64,000 nt of DNA, taken from Mangrovibacterium sp041596335. GTDB taxonomy: Bacteria; Bacteroidota; Bacteroidia; Bacteroidales; Prolixibacteraceae. Under the pieces are notes generated by a model. That model had not been told where the DNA came from and ran no database searches. It worked only from the letters and a program-made list of their open reading frames with translations. The stretch spans positions 1 through 64,000 of the forward strand of contig NZ_JBFHIT010000004.1 in assembly GCF_041596335.1 (NCBI RefSeq), given 5' to 3'. The position numbers and the translations under genes were made by a program. This document shows positions 1 to 8,086 of the stretch, in pieces (positions within the stretch are counted from its first letter, which is position 1; the number at the start of each line of letters is the position of its first letter).

Positions 1-2
1 AA

Positions 3-3000
3 AAACCTGTCTCAGGGAAGATTACCGACAATACCGGTGAGCCACTTCCCGGAGTTACCGTAGTGATAAAGGGAACTTCTCATGGAACGATTACAGATTT
101 AGATGGGAAATTTAATTTGTCATCAATCAAGGCTGAGGACGTGTTGGTGTTTTCATTTGTTGGAATGGTAACAAAGCAAATTACCGTAGGTGACCAAACG
201 ACAATAAATGTAACCCTGTTGGCCGATGCAATTGGGCTGGATGAGGTTGTGGCCATTGGTTATGGAACTCAAGTAAAAAGAGAGGTTAGTGGCTCTGTAC
301 AAACTGTCGATGCGGAGGTGCTGAAGGATCTACCTGTTTCTCAGATTACCCAAAAACTGCAAGGGCAAATGGCCGGGGTTCAAATTAAACAAACCACAGG
401 TAAGCCGGGTGAAGGAATGAATGTTCGTATTCGTGGTCAGTTCTCCATATCGGCAGGTAGCGAACCGCTTTATGTGGTTGATGGCTTCCCGATTGTAGGT
501 GGTATAAATAAAATTAATCCGGATGAGATTGAAGATATTACCGTGTTGAAAGATGCTGCATCTACATCCTTATATGGATCCAGAGCTGCCAATGGTGTAA
601 TTCTGATCACAACTAAAAAGGGAAAACCCGGTCAAACAAACGTCAGTTTAGATGTATCCTACGGAATACAGGAGGTGCCAGAACGCGGACGAATTGATAT
701 GATGGATGCCGTTGAATTTGCCCAGTTTAAGAAGGAATTCTACGAGGATGCAGGCCAGCCGGTACCTGAGATGTTCCAAAATCCATCGATTTACGAAGGC
801 AAAAACAACGATTGGTACGATGCCCTGCTGCAGACAGCACCGGTGCAGAGTTACAACTTAACGGTTACATCAAATACAAATAAACTGAGAACTGCTGCCG
901 TGGCTGGGGTTTACAAGCAAGAAGGGGTGGTGATTAATTCGGATTACGAACGTTATTCACTTCGGTTAAATATGGATTACGATATTTCGGATAAAGTAAC
1001 CATTGGTTTTAACCTGGCTCCATCTTATATTAAGGATAACACACCACGTACTGATGGTAACCGTGGTAATGGGATTCTTTTTAATGCCTTGCATACATGG
1101 CCAATGATGCCAATATATGACGACAATGGAGAATTGACTCTTTTTAATAAGCTCCCCGCAAACGTTGGGAATATTTTTTCTTACCCAAACTGGGTGCGTT
1201 CTGCTCAGGAGTTGGTTAATGAAACAAAAGACTTAGACTTGATTTCAACCGGATATCTGGAATATAAACCGATTGAAGGTTTAGTATTAAAGTCGAGTAT
1301 GAATGCCCAGCTTACGAATTCCAAATTCAAATTCTTTAACCCATCTACTGCTACCTATCGGATAAATGTTGGTATCCCAACCACTTCTACTTCAACAAGA
1401 GATGAGTTTAGTAATCTATCATGGTTGAATGAGAATACCGCGACTTATACTAAAAGTTTAGGAAACCACAATTTTTCTATACTTGGTGGCGCAACCATAC
1501 AAGAATTTCGTCAGGACAGGTTTCAATTAAACATGGATAACTTCTCCGATGACCGCTTGCCATTTGTGCAAACGGCAACAAATATCAATCGCACTGGCAC
1601 GCAAGATATTGTTGATGAATGGAGTTTGGTTTCTTTCCTTTCAAGGTTAACCTATAGTTACAAGGGGAAATATTTAGTGACTGCTGCCATTCGTTCTGAT
1701 GGTTCTTCACGTTTTGGATCCGAAAATGCATGGGGTACCTTCCCTTCCGTATCAGTAGGCTGGATCGCTTCGGACGAAAATTTCATGGCTAATGCGGCGG
1801 CAATATCTTTGTTGAAGCTAAGGGCAAGTTATGGTGTTACAGGTAATAACAACATTGGGAACTATACACAATATGCCTTGGTTGACAATACGGCAAGCGC
1901 TGCATTCAACGATAATTTTGCAGCCGGTTCGGCTGTAAGCTCAATGGCGAATTCTAATTTAGGCTGGGAAACAACCAAACAATTCGACATTGGTTTCGAT
2001 TTGAGTTTATACAACAACCGTGTTTCGGTAGTTTACGACTATTATAATAAAAGAACTACGAACTTATTGTACAACGTGCAAGTGCCATTGGAATCCGGGT
2101 TCAGTATTTTCAGTGATAACATTGGTGAGATTGCATTCTGGGGACACGAATTGGGCCTAAAAACCATCAATACTACCGGTAAATTAAAATGGACAACAAG
2201 CGCCAATATTTCGGTGAACCGAAATGAAGTAAAAAAGCTAGCCGAAGGAATTGACCGGGTTTACGGAGCTTTCCACATCACAAAAGTTGGAGAACCATTT
2301 GGTCAGTTTTATGGGAGTATTGCGGATGGCCTTTATATGAATCAGGAAGATCTGGATAACTCACCTGTTGTACCCGGTCGTTCAACCATTGGAAGTATAA
2401 AATTGGTTGATGTGAACAAAGATGGCGTGATTACCAGAGGTGGTGATGACGATGACCGGACAATAATTGGAAATCCGTTTCCTGATTTTGAATATGGGAT
2501 GACGAATACATTAAACTATGGAAACTGGGACTTTTCCATTTTAATGACAGGTTCGCATGGTGCAGAAGTGATGGTCCGCACGATGGTTACAACCGCGAAC
2601 CTTGATGGTGTTTTCAATCTTTTAGATGAAGTGAAATACCGCTGGAGATCGGAAGAAAACCCGGGAAAAGGTAAATATGGTACTACCGTAGGTGGTGGAC
2701 GTGTAACCGGGATTGAACGGGACTGGAACAATGACCGCGAGATTGCAGATGCGTCTTATTTAAATCTACGTAACATTACGTTGGGTTATACCTACAATAG
2801 CAAAGGGAAGTTTTTCAAATCAGCACGTATTTATGCTTCTGTTCAAAACGTGCATATATTCACCAATTACTGGGGGGGGCCAAATCCCGAGGTAAGTGTT
2901 AGTCCAAACGGACAGGATGATGGTGGAAACTTAAGCCAGGGAGTTGATTGGTCAGGATATCCTGTACCTCGTATCTATAACTTTGGGGTAAATATCAACT

Positions 3001-3005
3001 TCTAA
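3..3005 (+). CDS. SusC/RagA-family TonB-dependent outer-membrane transporter (5' partial)
   Basis: Outer-membrane glycan importer of the SusC class. The reading frame is open from the first bases of the window, so the signal peptide and true start lie upstream; about 1000 codons are present. The visible N-terminus is the carboxypeptidase-D-like repeat (GEPLPGVTVVIKGT, then G.ITDLDGKFNL). It is followed by the DEVVAIGYG segment, the plug (RIRGQFSI, YVVDGFPI, ITVLKDAASTSLYGSRAANG) and a long beta-barrel that ends in an aromatic residue (GVNINF). The SusD partner begins 50 bp downstream. Family membership is certain. The substrate is inferred from the neighbouring rhamnosidases and sulfatases to be a sulfated rhamnose-containing oligosaccharide. 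Confidence 0.95.
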   Translation, partial: KPVSGKITDNTGEPLPGVTVVIKGTSHGTITDLDGKFNLSSIKAEDVLVFSFVGMVTKQITVGDQTTINVTLLADAIGLDEVVAIGYGTQVKREVSGSVQTVDAEVLKDLPVSQITQKLQGQMAGVQIKQTTGKPGEGMNVRIRGQFSISAGSEPLYVVDGFPIVGGINKINPDEIEDITVLKDAASTSLYGSRAANGVILITTKKGKPGQTNVSLDVSYGIQEVPERGRIDMMDAVEFAQFKKEFYEDAGQPVPEMFQNPSIYEGKNNDWYDALLQTAPVQSYNLTVTSNTNKLRTAAVAGVYKQEGVVINSDYERYSLRLNMDYDISDKVTIGFNLAPSYIKDNTPRTDGNRGNGILFNALHTWPMMPIYDDNGELTLFNKLPANVGNIFSYPNWVRSAQELVNETKDLDLISTGYLEYKPIEGLVLKSSMNAQLTNSKFKFFNPSTATYRINVGIPTTSTSTRDEFSNLSWLNENTATYTKSLGNHNFSILGGATIQEFRQDRFQLNMDNFSDDRLPFVQTATNINRTGTQDIVDEWSLVSFLSRLTYSYKGKYLVTAAIRSDGSSRFGSENAWGTFPSVSVGWIASDENFMANAAAISLLKLRASYGVTGNNNIGNYTQYALVDNTASAAFNDNFAAGSAVSSMANSNLGWETTKQFDIGFDLSLYNNRVSVVYDYYNKRTTNLLYNVQVPLESGFSIFSDNIGEIAFWGHELGLKTINTTGKLKWTTSANISVNRNEVKKLAEGIDRVYGAFHITKVGEPFGQFYGSIADGLYMNQEDLDNSPVVPGRSTIGSIKLVDVNKDGVITRGGDDDDRTIIGNPFPDFEYGMTNTLNYGNWDFSILMTGSHGAEVMVRTMVTTANLDGVFNLLDEVKYRWRSEENPGKGKYGTTVGGGRVTGIERDWNNDREIADASYLNLRNITLGYTYNSKGKFFKSARIYASVQNVHIFTNYWGGPNPEVSVSPNGQDDGGNLSQGVDWSGYPVPRIYNFGVNINF

Positions 3006-3055
3006 TAACAGTCTTCAATAGGTCTAAAACCACGTTAATTTTAAAAACAATTAAG

Positions 3056-4558
3056 ATGAAAAAAATATTCATATTGCTCGGGCTAATAAGTCTTTTTGCA
3101 ACGAGCTGCGATGACTTCCTTACGATATATCCTGAAGAGTCGTTAAGTGTGCCGACATTTTATAAAACTCAGGCCGATTTTACACAAGCTGTTAATGGTG
3201 CTTATGCTCCGTTGCGCTTACTTAATAACCATGAAGGCGGTGGCATATGGGTTCTAACAGAAATGCATTCAGATAATTCAATCTTTCAGCGGCTTGCTCA
3301 GTTCGGAGCTCGCGATAGATGGCACGATGTAGCACAACATGCCGTTCCAACGGCCAATGGTGTAACCGCGAATCTATATGTAAAACATGCTTACGTCGAT
3401 TTGTTTCAAATTATTGCCCGAGCCAATCAAATATTGGTAACGATTGATGGGGCAGAGTTTGATGCGGACGTGAAAGACAATTTAAAAGGGCAAGCACTTT
3501 TTTTACGCGCCTTTTCATATTTCGAATTGGTACGCCTGTTTGGGAAAGCTCCGCTACACTTGGTCCCAGTTACAAATCGCCAGGAAGCAGCATTACCTGT
3601 ATCTGATGCCGCGGCTCTGTATGAACAAATTGAGCTGGATGCGAAAGCGGCTATTCAATTGTTACCTCCAAAATCACAGCAGGAAGCCGGTCGGGCGACT
3701 TCGGGAGCAGCCAGAATGTTATTGGCCGATGCCTACATGAATCAAGAAAAGTGGGGTGATGCAGAAACCCAACTGCTTGAAATTGTCAGTAGTGATGAGT
3801 ATGAACTAATGCCAACCTATGCTCAGGCTTTCTCTGAAAGTTCTTCAAATAAAAATAATGTAGAATCATTATTCGAAATTCAATACAAAGAGGGCTCAGA
3901 AGGTTTGAGTGGAAGTTGGTTTTACCATATGATTCCAAGACCAATAACGGCAGAAGAAGTTCAGTCACTTACAGGAACTTCAAATGCCTTAAATATAACC
4001 AACGAAGGAAACAATATTCCTACTCCGGACATTATTGCCGCTTATGAAGATGGTGATGACAGGAAAGATGCATCTATTGGTTATATAACTCTAAGCAATG
4101 GTTTATGGAGAGATGGCACTTATCCCTACATTAAAAAGTATGCAAAAACGCATGCATTAGATGGCAATCATGGAATGAGCTGGCCGGTTTACCGTTATTC
4201 CGAGGTTCTTCTGGCCTTGGCAGAAGTCTTGGACGAACAAAACAAACCGGGTGCAATGGGATATTTAATGCAGGTGCGTTCACGTGCTGGTTTGTTGGAT
4301 GAACCTATCGGAGATGTGGGTGAAGCCATTTTTAAAGAACGCCGCGTAGAATTAGCCTTTGAAAACAAGCGCTGGTACGACCTGGTTAGAACAGGAAGGG
4401 CGGTGAGTGTTATAACAGCTTATGGTCAAAGAGTTAAGGCTAATCCTGGGGACTATTATTTCCCTGAAGGAGAGACTCCTTATCCACATGGATTTCAGGA
4501 TATTAGTTTAACCTACGCATTGCCGGCATCAGAGTCAGATTTAAGTCCGCATTTTTAG
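3056..4558 (+). CDS. SusD/RagB-family surface glycan-binding lipoprotein
   Basis: Outer-membrane lipoprotein that caps the SusC upstream of it and binds the glycan. The 500-residue protein starts with a short SPII signal (MKKIFILLGLISLFATSC, lipobox Cys about residue 18), followed by DDFLTIYPEESL, the usual SusD N-terminus. The TPR-like helices include GQALFLRAFSYFELVRLFGKAPL, and the C-terminus has FKERRVELAFENKRWYDLVRTG, the SusD C-terminal hallmark. Length is normal. It lies 50 bp after susC in the same direction, so the two are co-transcribed by inference. Ligand specificity cannot be read from sequence. Confidence 0.95.
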   Translation: MKKIFILLGLISLFATSCDDFLTIYPEESLSVPTFYKTQADFTQAVNGAYAPLRLLNNHEGGGIWVLTEMHSDNSIFQRLAQFGARDRWHDVAQHAVPTANGVTANLYVKHAYVDLFQIIARANQILVTIDGAEFDADVKDNLKGQALFLRAFSYFELVRLFGKAPLHLVPVTNRQEAALPVSDAAALYEQIELDAKAAIQLLPPKSQQEAGRATSGAARMLLADAYMNQEKWGDAETQLLEIVSSDEYELMPTYAQAFSESSSNKNNVESLFEIQYKEGSEGLSGSWFYHMIPRPITAEEVQSLTGTSNALNITNEGNNIPTPDIIAAYEDGDDRKDASIGYITLSNGLWRDGTYPYIKKYAKTHALDGNHGMSWPVYRYSEVLLALAEVLDEQNKPGAMGYLMQVRSRAGLLDEPIGDVGEAIFKERRVELAFENKRWYDLVRTGRAVSVITAYGQRVKANPGDYYFPEGETPYPHGFQDISLTYALPASESDLSPHF

Positions 4559-4594
4559 AGGAGAATTAGTTTTAAATAGTTCGTCTGGTTAGTT

Positions 4595-4649
4595 GTCAGC
4601 GGTTATCCCAGGGCATTGATTTGATTTAAATCCTGGGATGATCGCTGAC
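4595..4649. repeat. Imperfect inverted repeat (18-bp arms) after SusD
   Basis: The arms are 4595-4612 and 4632-4649, matching at 16 of 18 positions as an inverted repeat around a 19-nt spacer. No T-run follows, so it is not a standard intrinsic terminator. The right arm overlaps the first codons of the decayed GH78 tail. It could be a transcript-stabilising 3' hairpin for susCD or a scar of the rearrangement that removed the GH78 gene. Confidence 0.45.
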
Positions 4650-4797
4650 TGTGCCAGAAAACAGTACGGTTCAGGTTCAACTGCCTGCTTATACCGCAGA
4701 TCAAATGAAATTGAATACTAAAGCTGTTAAAACAAATCATTTTACACTAGCTTCAGGTGATTATGTGCTTAATATTGAAGAAGAAGAAAGGCATTGA
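4642..4797 (+). pseudogene. C-terminal remnant of a GH78 alpha-L-rhamnosidase
   Basis: About 51 codons, starting TCG CTG ACT GTG CCA GAA AAC (S-L-T-V-P-E-N), run in frame to a TGA at 4795. The encoded peptide reads like the last beta-sandwich strands of GH78 enzymes. TVPENSTVQVQLP, LNTKAV and LASGDYVLNIE correspond to TVPENTSADVQLG, LNRQPV and LNAGQYQISIS at the end of the intact GH78 at 23445-25970. An in-frame TGA at 4639 precedes it and there is no catalytic domain, so it is the 3' stump of a deleted rhamnosidase gene. It has no plausible start and is unlikely to be translated. Confidence 0.75.
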
Positions 4798-4836
4798 TAT
4801 TCTGATTAAATAGTACTACTAAAAAATAAAAAATAA

Positions 4837-6339
4837 ATGTGTAGTAAAATGTGCACTATGAAACAAGCTAAATCGATTGTGCTGATCGGACTTTTGTCAA
4901 TTTTGATATTCGGGTTTGGCAGCTCTTGTAAAATCAATACGAAAAATGAAGAAAGTACGAATGAAAATGGGCTAAAGCCAAACATTATCTTTTATATAGC
5001 CGATGATCAGGACATTTATGATTATGGATGTTATGGAAATGATAAGGTATATACACCTGCCGTTGATCGCTTGGCGCGCGAAGGTATTTTGTTCGAGAAT
5101 GCTTTTACAGCACAGGCAATTTGTGCCCCTAGTCGCTCTCAACTACTAACGGGTTTATATCCATTAAAAAATGGTTGCTTTGCCAACCACACCGCAGTAA
5201 AGCCTGATATTGAGAGTGTAAGCAAACGAATGCGTGCTCTGGGGTATGAGGTGGTGCGTGCCGGTAAAAGTCACCTTAACCCAGGTTCGGTATTCGACTG
5301 GGATAAAAAATGGGACGCTGTACATAAGGAAGGGGTACCCCGAGAGTATATTCCTCTAGATAGTATCGAAGCTTACATGAAGCTGGCTACAAAGCCTTTT
5401 TTTATGTACATCGCTTCTTATTATCCACATGCCGAATACTTTAATGTAGAAAATTTTAACGCTGAGGATATTGAGTTCTTTCCCTTTGATGAAAATAAAA
5501 AATCAGACCCTGCATTTGTAAAAAGGAAAGCCGGTTATTACCGAAGCATTCAGGAAGATAATACCCAGCTGGAGCGCGTGTTGACTTATGTAGATAAGTA
5601 TTTAGATAAAAACAATACGCTATTTATTTACAGTGCCGATCATGGTGTTTCTGGAAAGTTTACCGTGAAAGATGTGGGGCTTCGAGTGCCTCTTGTGGCC
5701 CGTTGGCCTAATGTGATTAAGCCCGGAACAAAGTCAGCTCAATTGGTCCACTATGTAGATGTTCTCCCCACTTTTATGGATATTGCTGGTGGAAAGCCTG
5801 CTGATGAGTTGGATGGAAAGAGCTTTTTACCTTTGCTTCGCGGCGAAGATAAAGAAATACATACCTATGTTTATGGCGTAAGAACGAATCAAAATATTTT
5901 AAATTCTGAAGTTTTTCCTTCGCGGATGATTCGTGACAAACGCTATAAATACATTCGGAATTTCAATTCTATTGAGGTTATGGAGCAAAACATTGGCAAC
6001 ATACCTCAGGTAAATTACTTTATACGCAGGGGTGCAATGGCACATAAAAATGAACCCTTCGAAGAACTGTATGATTTACAAAATGATCCTTTTGAGCAGA
6101 ATAACCTGATTAAAGATGCAAACCATCAAGATATCAAAAACAGGTTAAAAACAGATTTATTTAAATGGATGGAGTCTCAAGGTGATTTCTTAAACAAAGA
6201 AGTTGGATATATGCCACTCATTAGCGCTAAAGGGGAAAACGGATTTAAGTTGGATCAAGATACACCAACGCGAAATATCCCAGATTCCATAAAGAATACG
6301 CTACGTAAAGAAGATTATTTGATAATTAATCATTGGTAG
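4837..6339 (+). CDS. Type I (formylglycine-dependent) sulfatase, lipoprotein
   Basis: Family S1 sulfatase, hydrolysing sulfate esters on sugars. The signature CAPSRSQLLTG places the Cys converted to formylglycine at residue 96. The metal-binding pair is IADDQD near the N-terminus and SADHG about residue 270. An SPII signal ends at SSC (Cys about residue 31), so the enzyme is probably surface or periplasmic. Three ATGs lie close together (4837, 4849, 4858). The first follows an A-rich tract; the third gives the more typical MKQAK n-region and may be the real start. C-terminal LYDLQNDPFEQNNL is the usual S1 tail. The next sulfatase follows at 42 bp. Substrate position is not predictable from sequence. 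Confidence 0.93.
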   Translation: MCSKMCTMKQAKSIVLIGLLSILIFGFGSSCKINTKNEESTNENGLKPNIIFYIADDQDIYDYGCYGNDKVYTPAVDRLAREGILFENAFTAQAICAPSRSQLLTGLYPLKNGCFANHTAVKPDIESVSKRMRALGYEVVRAGKSHLNPGSVFDWDKKWDAVHKEGVPREYIPLDSIEAYMKLATKPFFMYIASYYPHAEYFNVENFNAEDIEFFPFDENKKSDPAFVKRKAGYYRSIQEDNTQLERVLTYVDKYLDKNNTLFIYSADHGVSGKFTVKDVGLRVPLVARWPNVIKPGTKSAQLVHYVDVLPTFMDIAGGKPADELDGKSFLPLLRGEDKEIHTYVYGVRTNQNILNSEVFPSRMIRDKRYKYIRNFNSIEVMEQNIGNIPQVNYFIRRGAMAHKNEPFEELYDLQNDPFEQNNLIKDANHQDIKNRLKTDLFKWMESQGDFLNKEVGYMPLISAKGENGFKLDQDTPTRNIPDSIKNTLRKEDYLIINHW

Positions 6340-6380
6340 TTCGCTGCTATCAGTATGAAGAATGTTTCAAAATAAAAAAT

Positions 6381-7820
6381 ATGAAATACGTAAAGCTTAG
6401 TGTTGTGTTAGTTGTAGTCTTACTTTTTTCCTTTTGTGGTCAAAAGAAATCAGTACCTTCCAAGTCAAATACAAAGCCCAATATCCTGTTTATTGCTGTT
6501 GACGATTTGCGCCCTGAGCTAAATTTCTATGGCGCCCAGCACATAAAATCGCCCAATCTGGATAAATTGGCTAATGAGAGTCTGATTTTTGATCGTAGCT
6601 ATTGTAATATTCCGGTGTGTGGGGCTTCGCGTGCGAGTCTGCTAACGGGAACCCGCCCAACCCGCTATCGGTTTATTAATGCCTTCACCGAGAAAGACCA
6701 TGATTATCCGGAGGCAATATCTTTACCTATGCTGCTTAAGCAGAATGGATATAAAACCATCTCAAACGGAAAAATATATCATCATAATATGGATGATAGT
6801 GTGGCCTGGGATAATATTTGGTTTCCGGAGGGGAACATACGCGACTATCAGTTGGACGAAAATGTACAGCTTACTGCTTTAACAGACTATGGTAAACCAT
6901 TCGAAATGGTGGAGGCAGATGATTCTGTTTATTTTGATGGCAGAATTGCCCTAAAAGGAATAGAAGATTTGCGCAGACTTAAAATTAATGAAAAACCCTT
7001 TTTCCTCGCACTGGGGTTTATGAAACCACATCTTCCGTTTAACGCACCGAAGAAATACTGGGATTTGTACGACAGAGAGCAAATAGAACTCCCGGATAGT
7101 TATCTGCAACCTGAAACCACACCTCGTCAGGCATTTCACAACTACGGAGAGTTACGAGAGTATACAAGTATTCCGCAAAAAGAGAAATTGTCGAACGAAA
7201 TGGCAAAAGAGCTTATTCACGGCTACTATGCTTGTGTGAGTTATGTCGATGCTCAAATTGGAAAGGTATTAAAAGAATTGGAAGATCTTGGTTTGGCCGA
7301 AAACACGATTGTTGTTTTATGGGGCGATCATGGCTGGAACCTCGGAGATCATATGCTTTGGTGCAAACATTGCACGTTTGAAACAGCTTTGCGTACACCT
7401 TTAATGATAAAAGTTCCGGGCAAAACAAAAGGTGAGAAAACTGATGCCATTACCGAATACATTGATGTTTATCCCAGCTTGTGCGAACTGGCGGGTTTGG
7501 AAATTCCGAAGACTGTAGAAGGTAAAAGTTTTGTCCCAATAATTAATGGAGGTACTAGTGATAAAGATTGGGCGGTTAGTAAATTCAAGGATGCTGTAAC
7601 TTTAATAAAGGGAGATTTATTTTACACGGAATGGACAGATGACAAGGGTGAAGCGTATGCACGTATGCTTTTTGACCACAAATCAGATCCATTAGAGTTG
7701 GATAATTTGGCTGAAAAAAGTGAATATAAAGAAATCGTATCTAAGCTATCTATTGAACTCCGTGAACGGTGGGGAAAAGACTTTTTGATTGATACCCGTC
7801 CAGCAAATACCGACCATTAG
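6381..7820 (+). CDS. Iduronate-2-sulfatase-like type I sulfatase, lipoprotein
   Basis: S1 sulfatase of 479 residues with the iduronate-2-sulfatase-type N-terminus (FIAVDDLRPELNFYG, SPNLDKLA). The signature is CGASRASLLTGTRP, formylglycine Cys about residue 80, with Ala at the Pro position as is normal in this subgroup. The second metal motif is WGDHGWNLGDH. The start at 6381 is chosen because MKYVKLSVVLVVVLLFSFC is a clean SPII signal; the frame also extends upstream to a TTG at 6333 that overlaps the previous gene and is unlikely. By analogy it could remove 2-O-sulfate from a uronic acid or a similar sugar; that is inference. The next gene is 266 bp downstream. Confidence 0.93.
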   Translation: MKYVKLSVVLVVVLLFSFCGQKKSVPSKSNTKPNILFIAVDDLRPELNFYGAQHIKSPNLDKLANESLIFDRSYCNIPVCGASRASLLTGTRPTRYRFINAFTEKDHDYPEAISLPMLLKQNGYKTISNGKIYHHNMDDSVAWDNIWFPEGNIRDYQLDENVQLTALTDYGKPFEMVEADDSVYFDGRIALKGIEDLRRLKINEKPFFLALGFMKPHLPFNAPKKYWDLYDREQIELPDSYLQPETTPRQAFHNYGELREYTSIPQKEKLSNEMAKELIHGYYACVSYVDAQIGKVLKELEDLGLAENTIVVLWGDHGWNLGDHMLWCKHCTFETALRTPLMIKVPGKTKGEKTDAITEYIDVYPSLCELAGLEIPKTVEGKSFVPIINGGTSDKDWAVSKFKDAVTLIKGDLFYTEWTDDKGEAYARMLFDHKSDPLELDNLAEKSEYKEIVSKLSIELRERWGKDFLIDTRPANTDH

Positions 7821-8086
7821 TTCGGAAAATGTAGCTTTATCATGTACCACTTGTATAATCAGAATAGTGTAAGCGGAGTCAGACGTTTGAGCTCCGCTAT
7901 CAATATATATTTACGATTCATTCTATGAATTTCTTGTTGGAAAATTTAACAATATGAAGTTGAGGATTTTTTTATCTGCAAGTTGCCGGTTGTTTAAGCT
8001 CAACAATAACAGATGGTAAAATTAGTAGAGTAAATCGTCAAATAATCGATTAAGAAAATGATGGCGAAAACTATAACTGATAGATC
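7821..8086. other. Gene-free stretch between the sulfatases and the rhamnosidase cluster
   Basis: A 266-bp AT-rich stretch. It contains one hairpin (7872-7898) and a 22-codon ATG frame from about 7953 with no recognisable signal or domain. I found no convincing TAnnTTTG promoter box, although the length and hairpin suggest a transcription boundary. Confidence 0.4.
7872..7898 (+). terminator. Possible 3' hairpin of the sulfatase pair
   Basis: AGCGGAG (7872-7878) pairs with CTCCGCT (7892-7898). An inner TCA/TGA pair, past a one-base bulge, extends the stem. It lies about 50 bp after the sulfatase stop. There is no strong T-tract, so it may stabilise RNA rather than terminate. Confidence 0.35.

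Noticed and set aside
2516..2731. Minus-strand open frame inside the first SusC
   Set aside because: It lies entirely inside a confident gene, has no start context or domain, and mirrors the codon pattern of the plus strand. The same applies to many such frames across the window.
6333..6380. TTG-started extension of the iduronate-sulfatase-like gene
   Set aside because: It overlaps the previous stop and spoils the lipoprotein signal that starts at ATG 6381.
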